From: an uncultured Flavobacteriales bacterium
Lineage (GTDB): Bacteria; Bacteroidota; Bacteroidia; Flavobacteriales; UBA1820
Direction: 5' to 3'
DNA: 7,104 nucleotides
Assembly: GCA_959608625.1 (NCBI GenBank)
Contig: CAUHQV010000057.1
Coordinates: 1-7,104 of the forward strand
Positions 1 to 6,630 of the stretch are shown here, piece after piece. Within the stretch, counting starts at the first letter, position 1. The number at the start of each line of letters is the position of its first letter. The notes below the pieces were generated by a model. The model was not told the origin of the DNA and made no database searches. It was given only the letters and a program-made list of their open reading frames with translations. Position numbers and translations under genes: made by a program.

Positions 1-21
1 CGCTGCGTTTGCGAGCGAACA

Positions 22-74
22 GCCCTGGAAAGGGCGGAACATGAAACCCGATGCTTTCCAGCCCTTTCCAGGGC
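22..74. repeat. 14-bp perfect inverted repeat pair
   Basis: GCCCTGGAAAGGGC at 22-35 is the exact reverse complement of GCCCTTTCCAGGGC at 61-74, with a 25-bp spacer. Each arm is also partly self-complementary (GCCCT/AGGGC around a short centre), so the DNA could form either one long stem or two small hairpins. No T-tract follows, so it does not look like an intrinsic terminator. It lies in non-coding DNA upstream of pyrF, next to another hairpin. The two together may belong to a dispersed palindromic repeat unit, but that is inference from the structure only. Confidence 0.7.
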
Positions 75-121
75 GTACAGAGAGCGAGGCAAACCATCCG
101 GCCCGCAGGCTGTTTTCTTTG

Positions 122-153
122 CCACTTTCTTTTGAGCCCGCAAAAGAAAGTGG
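122..153. repeat. 13-bp hairpin, REP-like palindrome
   Basis: CCACTTTCTTTTG (122-134) and CAAAAGAAAGTGG (141-153) are perfect reverse complements around a 6-base loop (AGCCCG). A smaller stem, CCGGG/CCCGG at 157-161/166-170, follows directly. There is no U-tract on either strand, so termination is unlikely. The shape (long A/G-rich palindrome followed by a GC-rich mini-stem) suggests a repeated extragenic palindromic element or the end of a small non-coding RNA. It ends about 78 bp before the chosen pyrF start and could fold in the pyrF leader if transcription begins upstream. Confidence 0.65.
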
Positions 154-230
154 AGTCCGGGTGACCCCGGCGGGACGGGAGGAAACGTATTGTGGAAAAA
201 TTCGACGATAAAACAGAAAAAGAAAGAACA

Positions 231-1061
231 ATGACATACGACCAACTTTTCCGGCAGATACGCCTCAAAAAATCGTTCCTCTGCGTAGGGCTCGACCCGG
301 ACATCCAGAAGCTCCCCTCCCACCTGACGGGTTCGCGGGAACCCCTGTTCGATTTTTGCCGGGAGATCATCGACGCTACGGCGCCCTATTGCGTGGCCTA
401 CAAACCCAACACCGCGTTTTTCGAATCGTGTGGGGCCGCCGGCTGGGAAAGCCTGGAAAAGACTGTAGCCTACATCCGGAAAAATCATTCGGAAATACTC
501 ACCATTGCGGATGCCAAACGGGCCGATATAGGCAATACATCCGCTATGTATGCGCGGACGTTTTTCGATACGATGGATTTCGACGCGGTAACGGTCGCTC
601 CGTATATGGGCAGCGATTCGGTAAAACCTTTCCTGGAATTCGGGAACAAATGGGTCGTCCTGCTGGCCCTTACCTCCAATAAAGGCGGGGCCGATTTCCA
701 ACTCCTGCCGCTTGCCGACGGAGAACCGCTTTACCAAAAAGTACTCGAGACTTCCCGGCAGTGGGCTTCAAAGGAAAGGATGATGTATGTGGTAGGTGCT
801 ACCAAGGCGGAATATTTGGCGGGTATACGGAAGATAGTCCCCGACCACTTCCTGCTCGTGCCGGGCGTAGGCGCCCAGGGCGGGAGTCTCGAAGAAGTAT
901 GCCACTATGGATTGAACGATCGTTGCGGGTTGCTAATCAATTCTTCACGTGGTATCATCTACGCTTCTTCCGGAAATGATTTCGCGCAGGCGGCCGCCCG
1001 GGAAGCCGGAAAATTGCAACAGGCCATGCAGGCTGTATTGGAAAACGCTTCGCTGGTCTGA
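231..1061 (+). CDS. pyrF: orotidine 5'-phosphate decarboxylase (type 2)
   Basis: Cytosolic enzyme that decarboxylates OMP to UMP, the last step of de novo pyrimidine synthesis. The 276-residue product is a single TIM barrel. Visible signature parts are the opening SFLCVGLDPD (15-24, Asp22 region binding substrate), Lys58 in AYKPN, the catalytic D-A-K-R-A-D-I at 94-100 (Asp94, Lys96, Asp99), the phosphate-binding PGVGAQGG (211-218) and the late SSRGI with Arg240. Length and motif spacing match the type 2 family (about 270-280 residues), longer than the E. coli form. I chose ATG 231 because relatives begin just before the QLF...KKSFLCVGLD segment. An in-frame GTG at 192 would add 13 charged residues and has a GGGAGG (177-182) nine bases upstream, so it remains possible. 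The next gene starts one base after the stop, which suggests co-transcription. Confidence 0.96.
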   Translation: MTYDQLFRQIRLKKSFLCVGLDPDIQKLPSHLTGSREPLFDFCREIIDATAPYCVAYKPNTAFFESCGAAGWESLEKTVAYIRKNHSEILTIADAKRADIGNTSAMYARTFFDTMDFDAVTVAPYMGSDSVKPFLEFGNKWVVLLALTSNKGGADFQLLPLADGEPLYQKVLETSRQWASKERMMYVVGATKAEYLAGIRKIVPDHFLLVPGVGAQGGSLEEVCHYGLNDRCGLLINSSRGIIYASSGNDFAQAAAREAGKLQQAMQAVLENASLV

Positions 1062-1062
1062 C

Positions 1063-1698
1063 ATGCCTTTCACAGGAGAAATATACGAAGGGCCGGCCCG
1101 GGTGGGGTTTTGGAATATCACCGAGAGTGAAGCAGCCCTGCGGGCGGGGATTACCCTTTCCCCGGCTTCGATGTCGCTGGTCAACGGTTCGGGCAGTGAA
1201 AAACGACGGAGGGAACTCTTGGCGGTACGCAGCCTGATGCATCGCATGGGCATTTCAGACAGCGACTTGTATTACGACGGGGATAAGCCTTTGCTGCACA
1301 GCGAACGGCATATCAGCATCTCCCATTCGGGTACGATGGCTTGTGTGGCTCTATCGCCCGACGAGCCGGTGGGGATCGACATACAGGAAATAAAGCCGCG
1401 CCTGTCCGCTGTGATGAAATGGCTCCTTCGGTCTAAAAAAACGGAGCGGGAAGAGGATTTAGGGCTTATCCGTTCGGGGCTGCTCTGGACGGCCAAAGAA
1501 GCGATGTACAAGCTCGGCGGTGGGAAGGATGCGTATATGCGGGATCTGGAAGTAGTCCTCCCGGACGGGGAACCTGGCCAGGAAGGGTATCTTACCGGAT
1601 ACCAAAGTGGCGCAGAAGATCGGAAAAACTATAATATAGCGTACCGGGTGATGGAAGGATACATATTCGCTGTAGCCTGGATAAAAATAAACGAATAA
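1063..1698 (+). CDS. 4'-phosphopantetheinyl transferase, Sfp superfamily
   Basis: Transfers the phosphopantetheine arm of coenzyme A to a conserved serine of acyl- or peptidyl-carrier proteins, turning them from apo to holo form. The 211-residue product has the family hallmarks: ISISHSG (84-90) for CoA contact, GID (104-106) with the metal-binding Asp106, and W-T-A-K-E-A-x-x-K (142-150) with Glu146 as metal ligand and Lys150. Residue 108 is Gln where Sfp and EntD have a Glu metal ligand. Length is near the usual 200-240. The ATG at 1063 gives the natural N-terminus. Reading further upstream (to 949) would only overlap pyrF in another frame. The single-base gap after pyrF implies one transcript and probable translational coupling. 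The carrier-protein partner is not in the window, so I cannot say whether it serves fatty acid synthesis or a secondary pathway; no gene symbol is given. Confidence 0.9.
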   Translation: MPFTGEIYEGPARVGFWNITESEAALRAGITLSPASMSLVNGSGSEKRRRELLAVRSLMHRMGISDSDLYYDGDKPLLHSERHISISHSGTMACVALSPDEPVGIDIQEIKPRLSAVMKWLLRSKKTEREEDLGLIRSGLLWTAKEAMYKLGGGKDAYMRDLEVVLPDGEPGQEGYLTGYQSGAEDRKNYNIAYRVMEGYIFAVAWIKINE

Positions 1699-1762
1699 CG
1701 ATCATCGGTAAAATCATCCGTTTGGAAAAAAAATAACTGACAAAAACCGGCTGGGGATAAAG

Positions 1763-1779
1763 AAAATAAATACCTTGGC
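1763..1779 (+). promoter_or_regulatory. candidate -7 promoter region of der
   Basis: TACCTTGG at 1771-1778 matches the Bacteroidetes -7 consensus TAnnTTTG at all but one fixed base, within an A-rich run. It ends about 20 bases before the der start. No clear -33 TTG is seen at the expected distance. The 17 bases at 1763-1779 match those upstream of serB at 15 positions, which raises confidence. Confidence 0.5.
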
Positions 1780-1798
1780 TTTACAAAAACATAGGAAA

Positions 1799-3127
1799 AT
1801 GGCAAATATACTGGCAATAGTAGGACGCCCGAACGTGGGCAAATCGACCCTTTTCAACCGTCTGACCCAGACCCGGCAGGCTATCGTGGATTCGGTGTCC
1901 GGGGTGACCCGCGACCGCCACTACGGTAAATGCGACTGGAACGGGGTGGAATTTTCGGTAATAGACACCGGAGGATACGTCAGGGGCTCAGACGATGTAT
2001 TCGAGGATGAGATTGCCAAGCAAGTACATCTGGCCATCGAGGAGGCTTCGGTCATCATCTTCATGGCCGACGCGCAGACAGGCGTGACGTCTATGGACCA
2101 AGAAGTGGCCCAAATATTGCGCCGTAGTAAAAAGCATGTGCTGCTGGTAGTGAACAAGGTAGACAGTTCTGTCCACGAGGCTCTTACGGCGGATTTCTAT
2201 TCGCTGGGATTGGGGGAACCCTACTCCGTTTCTGCCATCAACGGCAGCGGCACAGGAGAGATACTGGACACTGTGGTCGACTATTTCCGCAAGGACGCGG
2301 TGGAAAAACCCGAAAGCGCCCCGGAAGAGGAAGAGGAGCAGCTGCCCCGCTTTGCCATCGTAGGCCGCCCGAACGTAGGCAAGTCTTCGTTGGTAAACGC
2401 CCTGCTGGGAGAAGCACGGAACATCGTGACGGATATCGCCGGTACGACCCGCGATTCGATAGACTCCCTTTACAACCGGTATGGCCAGCGTTTTTACCTG
2501 GTAGATACCGCCGGACTGCGAAAGAAAAACAAAGTGGAGGAAGACCTCGAATTCTATTCGGTGATGCGTTCGATACGCGCGATCGAGAATGCGGACGTAT
2601 GCCTGCTGATCATAGATGCCACGCAGGGCTTCGAAGCGCAGGACATGAATATTTTCCACTTGGCGGACTCCAACAACAAGGGTATCGTCATCCTGGTGAA
2701 CAAATGGGACCTGGTGAAAAAGACCAACTCCACCACCCGGGAATTCGAAAAAACGATCCGGGAAAAGATAAGCCCGTTCACGGACGTACCGATCGTATTC
2801 ATTTCGGCGCTGGACAAACAGCGTATCTTTAAAGCCGTGGAAACGGCTATGCAGGTCTATGAGAACCGCACGCGCCGGATCAAGACCAGCGAACTGAACG
2901 ACGTGATGATCCCCCTGATCGAGGCCACACCTCCGCCGGCTACCAAAGGAAAGTATATCCGCATCAAGTTCTGTACCCAGCTCCCTACCCATACACCCAA
3001 GTTCGCGTTCTTCGCCAATTTGCCGCAGTATGTCAAGGAGCCTTACAAACGTTTTATCGAAAACAAACTGCGGGAGAACTTCGATTTCACGGGTGTCCCG
3101 ATCGAAATATATTTTAGGAAGAAATAA
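1799..3127 (+). CDS. der: ribosome biogenesis GTPase Der (EngA)
   Basis: Essential double GTPase that binds the 50S subunit and helps its late assembly. The 442-residue product has two G domains in tandem and a C-terminal KH-like domain. Domain 1: GRPNVGKS (9-16), GVTRDR (35-40), DTGG (56-59), NKVD (119-122). Domain 2: GRPNVGKS (189-196), AGTTRDS (214-220), DTAGLRKK (236-243), NKWD (301-304), SAL near 336. The KH-like part runs from about 357 to 442 and ends in basic IYFRKK. An acidic linker (about 170-181, with five consecutive Glu) joins the G domains. ATG 1799 is chosen because MANILAIVGRPNVGKS is the normal family start; the in-frame TTG at 1775 would add eight residues overlapping the likely promoter. 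AGGA at 1793-1796 lies very close to the ATG. The gene appears monocistronic: promoter-like box in front, terminator behind. Confidence 0.98.
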   Translation: MANILAIVGRPNVGKSTLFNRLTQTRQAIVDSVSGVTRDRHYGKCDWNGVEFSVIDTGGYVRGSDDVFEDEIAKQVHLAIEEASVIIFMADAQTGVTSMDQEVAQILRRSKKHVLLVVNKVDSSVHEALTADFYSLGLGEPYSVSAINGSGTGEILDTVVDYFRKDAVEKPESAPEEEEEQLPRFAIVGRPNVGKSSLVNALLGEARNIVTDIAGTTRDSIDSLYNRYGQRFYLVDTAGLRKKNKVEEDLEFYSVMRSIRAIENADVCLLIIDATQGFEAQDMNIFHLADSNNKGIVILVNKWDLVKKTNSTTREFEKTIREKISPFTDVPIVFISALDKQRIFKAVETAMQVYENRTRRIKTSELNDVMIPLIEATPPPATKGKYIRIKFCTQLPTHTPKFAFFANLPQYVKEPYKRFIENKLRENFDFTGVPIEIYFRKK

Positions 3128-3133
3128 GACAGG

Positions 3134-3160
3134 AACGGCCCGATACACGGGCCGTTTTTC
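3134..3160 (+). terminator. intrinsic terminator after der
   Basis: A perfect 9-bp stem, AACGGCCCG (3134-3142) with CGGGCCGTT (3148-3156), closes a 5-base loop and runs into a T-tract ending at 3159. It starts 6 bases after the der stop codon, so it very likely ends the der transcript. Confidence 0.92.
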
Positions 3161-3260
3161 TTAAGAAACCAAGTATCCGCACAGTGGTTTTTGTGTTAAT
3201 AAATCGTTTTTGCCGGGCCGATAATCATTTTCAATTTCCAAAAGCCTCTTATTCTGGCAA

Positions 3261-3277
3261 AAATAAGTACCTTAGCG
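3261..3277 (+). promoter_or_regulatory. candidate -7 promoter region of serB
   Basis: TACCTTAG at 3269-3276 resembles the Bacteroidetes -7 consensus TAnnTTTG with one mismatch. It ends about 30 bases before the serB ATG and follows the der terminator, where a new promoter is expected. It is preceded by the same AAAATAA run as the box before der. No convincing -33 TTG is visible. Confidence 0.5.
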
Positions 3278-3305
3278 CATTATTTTCCATTCCAAGCATC
3301 CGAAG

Positions 3306-4550
3306 ATGAAACAAACTGAAAAACAGCGCAAACAGATCATCCTTTTATCCGTTTCCGGGCCGGACCGCCCGGGCCTTACCAGCAGCCTGACCGGCATTTT
3401 GGGGCATTATAAAGTGGCCATACTCGATATCGGCCAATCGGACATCCACCAGACGCTCAACCTGGCGATCGTCTTCGAGATGGGCGAGGACGCCCAGTCC
3501 GCACCCCTGCTGAAAGATATCCTGATGAAAAGTTACGAACTGGGACTGACCATCAAGTTCACTCCCCTTTCGCACGAGGAATACGTGGAATGGGCGGTAA
3601 ACAAGAACAACTCCCGGTTTATCATTACGGTACTGGGACGCTATCTCACCGCAGCCGAGATCCACGAAGTGGCCAAAGTGATCGCCAGCAGCAACCTCAA
3701 TATACGGACTATCTACCGCCTGACCCACCGGCCTTTGCCGGACGATCCCGATCGCCGGGTATGCCTGGAGATGAACGTCGAGGGGGTTATCCCCGACCGT
3801 CGCAAGATGACCGCCGATTTTCTGGAAGTGTCATCCCGGGTGGGCGTCGATATCGCCTTCCAGCAGGACAATATGTACTACCGCAACCGCCGTTTGGTCT
3901 GCTTCGACATGGATTCCACCCTTATCCAGACCGAGGTGATCGACGAACTGGCCCGCCGCGCCGGTTCCGGCGAGGAAGTGAGCGCCATTACGGCTGCCGC
4001 CATGCGGGGCGAGATCGATTTCAAAGAGAGCTTCAAGCGCCGCATCAAGACGCTCGCCGGCCTTCCGGAGAGCGTGCTGAAAGAAGTAGCGGAAAATCTT
4101 CCCCTTACCGAGGGGGCCGAACGTTTGCTTTCCGCGTTGAAGATATACGGATACAAGACAGCCATCATATCCGGCGGTTTCACGTATTTCGGGCAGTACC
4201 TGCAAAAAATGCTGGGAATCGATTACGTATTTGCCAATGAGCTGGAGATCAAAGACGGCAAACTGACCGGCGGATACGTAGGGCCTATTGTGGACGGCGT
4301 CAAAAAAGCCGAATACCTGCGTTTGCTGGCCCAAATGGAAGGCCTGGCCACCGAACAGGTGATCGCGCTGGGTGACGGAGCGAACGACCTGCTGATGCTC
4401 AATACGGCCGGACTGGGGATCGCTTTCCAAGCGAAGCCTATCGTGCGGGAAAGCGCCCGGCACAGCATATCTTCCCTCGGATTGGACGGGGTGCTCTACC
4501 TGCTGGGGTACCGCGACCGCCATATCGAAGACCTGATCAGCCGCAAATAA
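3306..4550 (+). CDS. serB: phosphoserine phosphatase SerB with ACT-type N-terminus
   Basis: Hydrolyses O-phospho-L-serine to serine, the last step of the phosphorylated serine pathway, in the cytosol. The 414-residue product has a regulatory N-terminal half (about 10-185). It opens with an ACT-like segment, IILLSVSGPDRPGLTSSLTG (11-30), and has a second ACT-like stretch from about 104 (FIITVLGRYLTAAEIHEVAK). The HAD phosphatase half follows: D-M-D-S-T at 201-205 (nucleophile Asp201, acid/base Asp203), cap residues around FKESFKRR (239-246), SGG at 289-291, Lys in VKKAEYL (332-338), and GDGAND at 356-361 (Asp357, Asp361 for Mg). E. coli SerB is about 320 residues; the extra length here is the duplicated N-terminal domain. 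ATG 3306 is the only sensible start. Serine feedback through the ACT part is plausible but inferred. The transporter gene 20 bp downstream is probably in the same transcript. Confidence 0.96.
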   Translation: MKQTEKQRKQIILLSVSGPDRPGLTSSLTGILGHYKVAILDIGQSDIHQTLNLAIVFEMGEDAQSAPLLKDILMKSYELGLTIKFTPLSHEEYVEWAVNKNNSRFIITVLGRYLTAAEIHEVAKVIASSNLNIRTIYRLTHRPLPDDPDRRVCLEMNVEGVIPDRRKMTADFLEVSSRVGVDIAFQQDNMYYRNRRLVCFDMDSTLIQTEVIDELARRAGSGEEVSAITAAAMRGEIDFKESFKRRIKTLAGLPESVLKEVAENLPLTEGAERLLSALKIYGYKTAIISGGFTYFGQYLQKMLGIDYVFANELEIKDGKLTGGYVGPIVDGVKKAEYLRLLAQMEGLATEQVIALGDGANDLLMLNTAGLGIAFQAKPIVRESARHSISSLGLDGVLYLLGYRDRHIEDLISRK

Positions 4551-4570
4551 CCTGACAATTCGATCATAAC

Positions 4571-6574
4571 ATGGCACAAGAAGAAGAAAAAGAGGGAACG
4601 GAACTGCCTGAAAACGCGTTCCGCCCACTCAAACCGGGTGAAGAATACCATCCGGTCATGTCCCCCGACAAGACGTACCCGGAAGTCACTTTTTGGTCTG
4701 TCAGCTGGGGTATCGTCATGGCCATCATCTTTTCGGCCGCCGCCGCATTCTTGGGGCTTAAAGTCGGACAGGTATTCGAGGCGGCGATCCCTATCGCCAT
4801 CATTGCCGTAGGGCTTTCTTCGGGGTCGGGACGTAAGAACGCGCTCGGGGAGAATATCATCATCCAGTCCATCGGGGCTTGCTCGGGTGTGATCGTGGCC
4901 GGAGCTATTTTTACCCTGCCCGCCCTTTATATCCTCCAGGCGACCAATCCGGAACTGACCATCAACTTTATGGAAGTGTTCCTCAGTTCCCTGCTCGGAG
5001 GCATCCTCGGGATACTCTTCCTAATACCTTTCCGGAAGTATTTCGTGAAACAGATGCACGGCAAATATCCGTTCCCGGAAGCCACCGCTACCACCCAAGT
5101 GCTGATATCCGGGGAAAAGGGAGGCGCGCAGGCCAAACCGTTGGTATTGGCCGGGATCGTAGGTGGTGTGTACGATTTCTTGCTGTCCACCTTCGGATGG
5201 TGGTCGGAAGTGCTGCACTCCGACATCATCCCTTGGGGCGCCCAACTGGCCGAGAAAGCCAAGGTTGTTTTCCGGATAAATACCGGGGCTGCCGTATTGG
5301 GGCTCGGGTATATTGTGGGCCTGAAATACAGTACGATCATCTGTGCCGGCTCGCTGCTGGTATGGTTCGGTATCATTCCGCTGATGGGGGCTATTTTCCC
5401 CGATACAGTGCTCACTTTAGGCAATGAAGCCATTACGATGCCCGTAGGACAAATGTCCCCGGATTTGATATTCACCACCTATGCGCGCCATATCGGTATC
5501 GGAGGCATTGCGATGGCCGGGGTGATAGGCATTATCCGCTCGTGGGGCGTGATCAAAGGGGCCGTGGGCCTCGCTTCCCGCGAAATGACGGGCAAAAAAT
5601 CCGCCGGGCAGGTCGAAAAAAGCACGAAACGTACCGAACGCGACCTTTCGATGAAATTCATCGCCATTGCGAGCATCGTCGCATTGGCAGCTACTTTCCT
5701 GTTCTTCTACCTGGGTGTGATACACAATCTGCTACAAGCAGTGATCGCTTTCGTCGTGGTGGCAGTCATCGCATTTTTGTTCACGACCGTGGCGGCCAAT
5801 GCTATCGCGATCGTAGGTACCAACCCGGTATCGGGCATGACGTTGATGACACTCATCGTGGCTTCGGTGATCCTGGTAGCGGTCGGACTGAAAGGCACTT
5901 CGGGTATTATCGCCGCCCTTATTATCGGTGGAGTGGTCTGTACGGCCCTGTCCATGGCCGGAGGGTTCATCACCGACCTGAAGATCGGTTACTGGCTCGG
6001 CTCCACCCCGTCCAAGCAGGAAACCTGGAAATTCCTCGGGACACTCGTCTCTGCGGCTACCGTAGGCGGCGTTATCCTCATACTGAACAAAGCGTACGGT
6101 TTTTCCCCGGACGGGGGGCTGGCGGCGCCCCAGGCCAATGCCATGGCAGCCGTGATAGAACCCTTGATGCTGGGTAAAGGAGCCCCTTGGATACTGTATG
6201 CGATCGGGGCCGGATTGGCCCTGCTGCTCACTTTCCTGGGTATTCCGGCGCTGGCTTTTGCGCTGGGAATGTTCATCCCCTTGGAACTCAACACCCCGCT
6301 GGTGATCGGCGGGCTGATCAGTTGGTACGTAAGTACCCGCAGCCAGGACGCTTCGGTGAATAAAGCCCGTAAGGAAAAAGGAACCCTGCTCGCTTCCGGG
6401 TTTATCGCCGGAGGGGCGCTGATGGGTGTGGTAAGCGCTGCGATGCGCTTTTTCGGGTTCGGGTACACCCATACGATGGGAGAAGGCTCGATGCAAGCCT
6501 TGGGGTTGTTCGTTTATCTCCTGTTGGTGGCCTTCCTGGTGGTTTACAGCATGAAAACAAGTAAAAAATATTGA
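4571..6574 (+). CDS. OPT-family oligopeptide transporter
   Basis: Inner-membrane secondary transporter of the prokaryotic OPT branch (TC 2.A.67, TIGR00733-like), expected to import small peptides or related solutes with protons; the substrate cannot be read from the sequence. The 667-residue protein has a short, charged cytosolic N-terminus (1-38) and about 15-16 hydrophobic segments. Family landmarks are: AAAAFLGLKVGQ (56-67); the segment ENIIIQSIGACSG to FTLPALYIL (94-122); KYPFPEATATTQVL (165-178); GTNPVSGMT (416-424); DLKIGYWLGSTPSKQ (469-483); and MFIPLELNTPLVIGGLISW (567-585). A basic, hydrophilic loop (about 335-360) separates two halves, in line with an internally duplicated fold. Length is typical (about 640-680). 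ATG 4571 has no Shine-Dalgarno site, as is common in Bacteroidetes. It lies 20 bp after serB without a terminator between them, and is followed by a strong hairpin. Confidence 0.93.
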   Translation: MAQEEEKEGTELPENAFRPLKPGEEYHPVMSPDKTYPEVTFWSVSWGIVMAIIFSAAAAFLGLKVGQVFEAAIPIAIIAVGLSSGSGRKNALGENIIIQSIGACSGVIVAGAIFTLPALYILQATNPELTINFMEVFLSSLLGGILGILFLIPFRKYFVKQMHGKYPFPEATATTQVLISGEKGGAQAKPLVLAGIVGGVYDFLLSTFGWWSEVLHSDIIPWGAQLAEKAKVVFRINTGAAVLGLGYIVGLKYSTIICAGSLLVWFGIIPLMGAIFPDTVLTLGNEAITMPVGQMSPDLIFTTYARHIGIGGIAMAGVIGIIRSWGVIKGAVGLASREMTGKKSAGQVEKSTKRTERDLSMKFIAIASIVALAATFLFFYLGVIHNLLQAVIAFVVVAVIAFLFTTVAANAIAIVGTNPVSGMTLMTLIVASVILVAVGLKGTSGIIAALIIGGVVCTALSMAGGFITDLKIGYWLGSTPSKQETWKFLGTLVSAATVGGVILILNKAYGFSPDGGLAAPQANAMAAVIEPLMLGKGAPWILYAIGAGLALLLTFLGIPALAFALGMFIPLELNTPLVIGGLISWYVSTRSQDASVNKARKEKGTLLASGFIAGGALMGVVSAAMRFFGFGYTHTMGEGSMQALGLFVYLLLVAFLVVYSMKTSKKY

Positions 6575-6584
6575 TCTTGGAAAC

Positions 6585-6613
6585 AATAGGGCCGTCTTTT
6601 GGACGGCCCTATT
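6585..6613 (+). terminator. terminator-like hairpin after the OPT gene
   Basis: AATAGGGCCGTC (6585-6596) and GACGGCCCTATT (6602-6613) form a perfect 12-bp stem with a TTTTG loop, starting 10 bases after the OPT stop codon. The stem is strong, but only TATT at its own end, then AAAACTT, follows, so the U-tract is poor. Position between two genes favours a terminator. A partial terminator or an mRNA 3'-end stabiliser is the alternative. Confidence 0.75.
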
Positions 6614-6630
6614 AAAACTTGCATGAAATT

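Noticed and set aside
1..135. Frame open from the left edge to TGA at 133-135 on the + strand, as the 3' end of an upstream gene
   Set aside because: The encoded peptide is Arg- and Cys-rich with no recognisable domain and crosses the inverted repeats, so it looks like chance openness in repeat DNA. The upstream part is outside the window.
949..1062. Extension of the phosphopantetheinyl transferase upstream into pyrF
   Set aside because: The extra 38 residues are out-of-frame pyrF sequence with no family similarity, and ATG 1063 gives a normal-length protein.
1690..1724. Possible weak terminator after the phosphopantetheinyl transferase gene
   Set aside because: Only a short AACG/CGTT stem with a bulge can be drawn, followed by three T. 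It is too weak to call.
1988..3148. 386-codon open frame on the minus strand across der
   Set aside because: It lies antisense to an unmistakable Der GTPase and shows no domain motif of its own. It is a codon-bias shadow that also runs through the der terminator.
5732..6586. 284-codon minus-strand open frame across the OPT gene
   Set aside because: The product is a hydrophilic, His/Gln/Arg-rich string typical of the reverse complement of membrane-protein codons. It has no start context or family signature.
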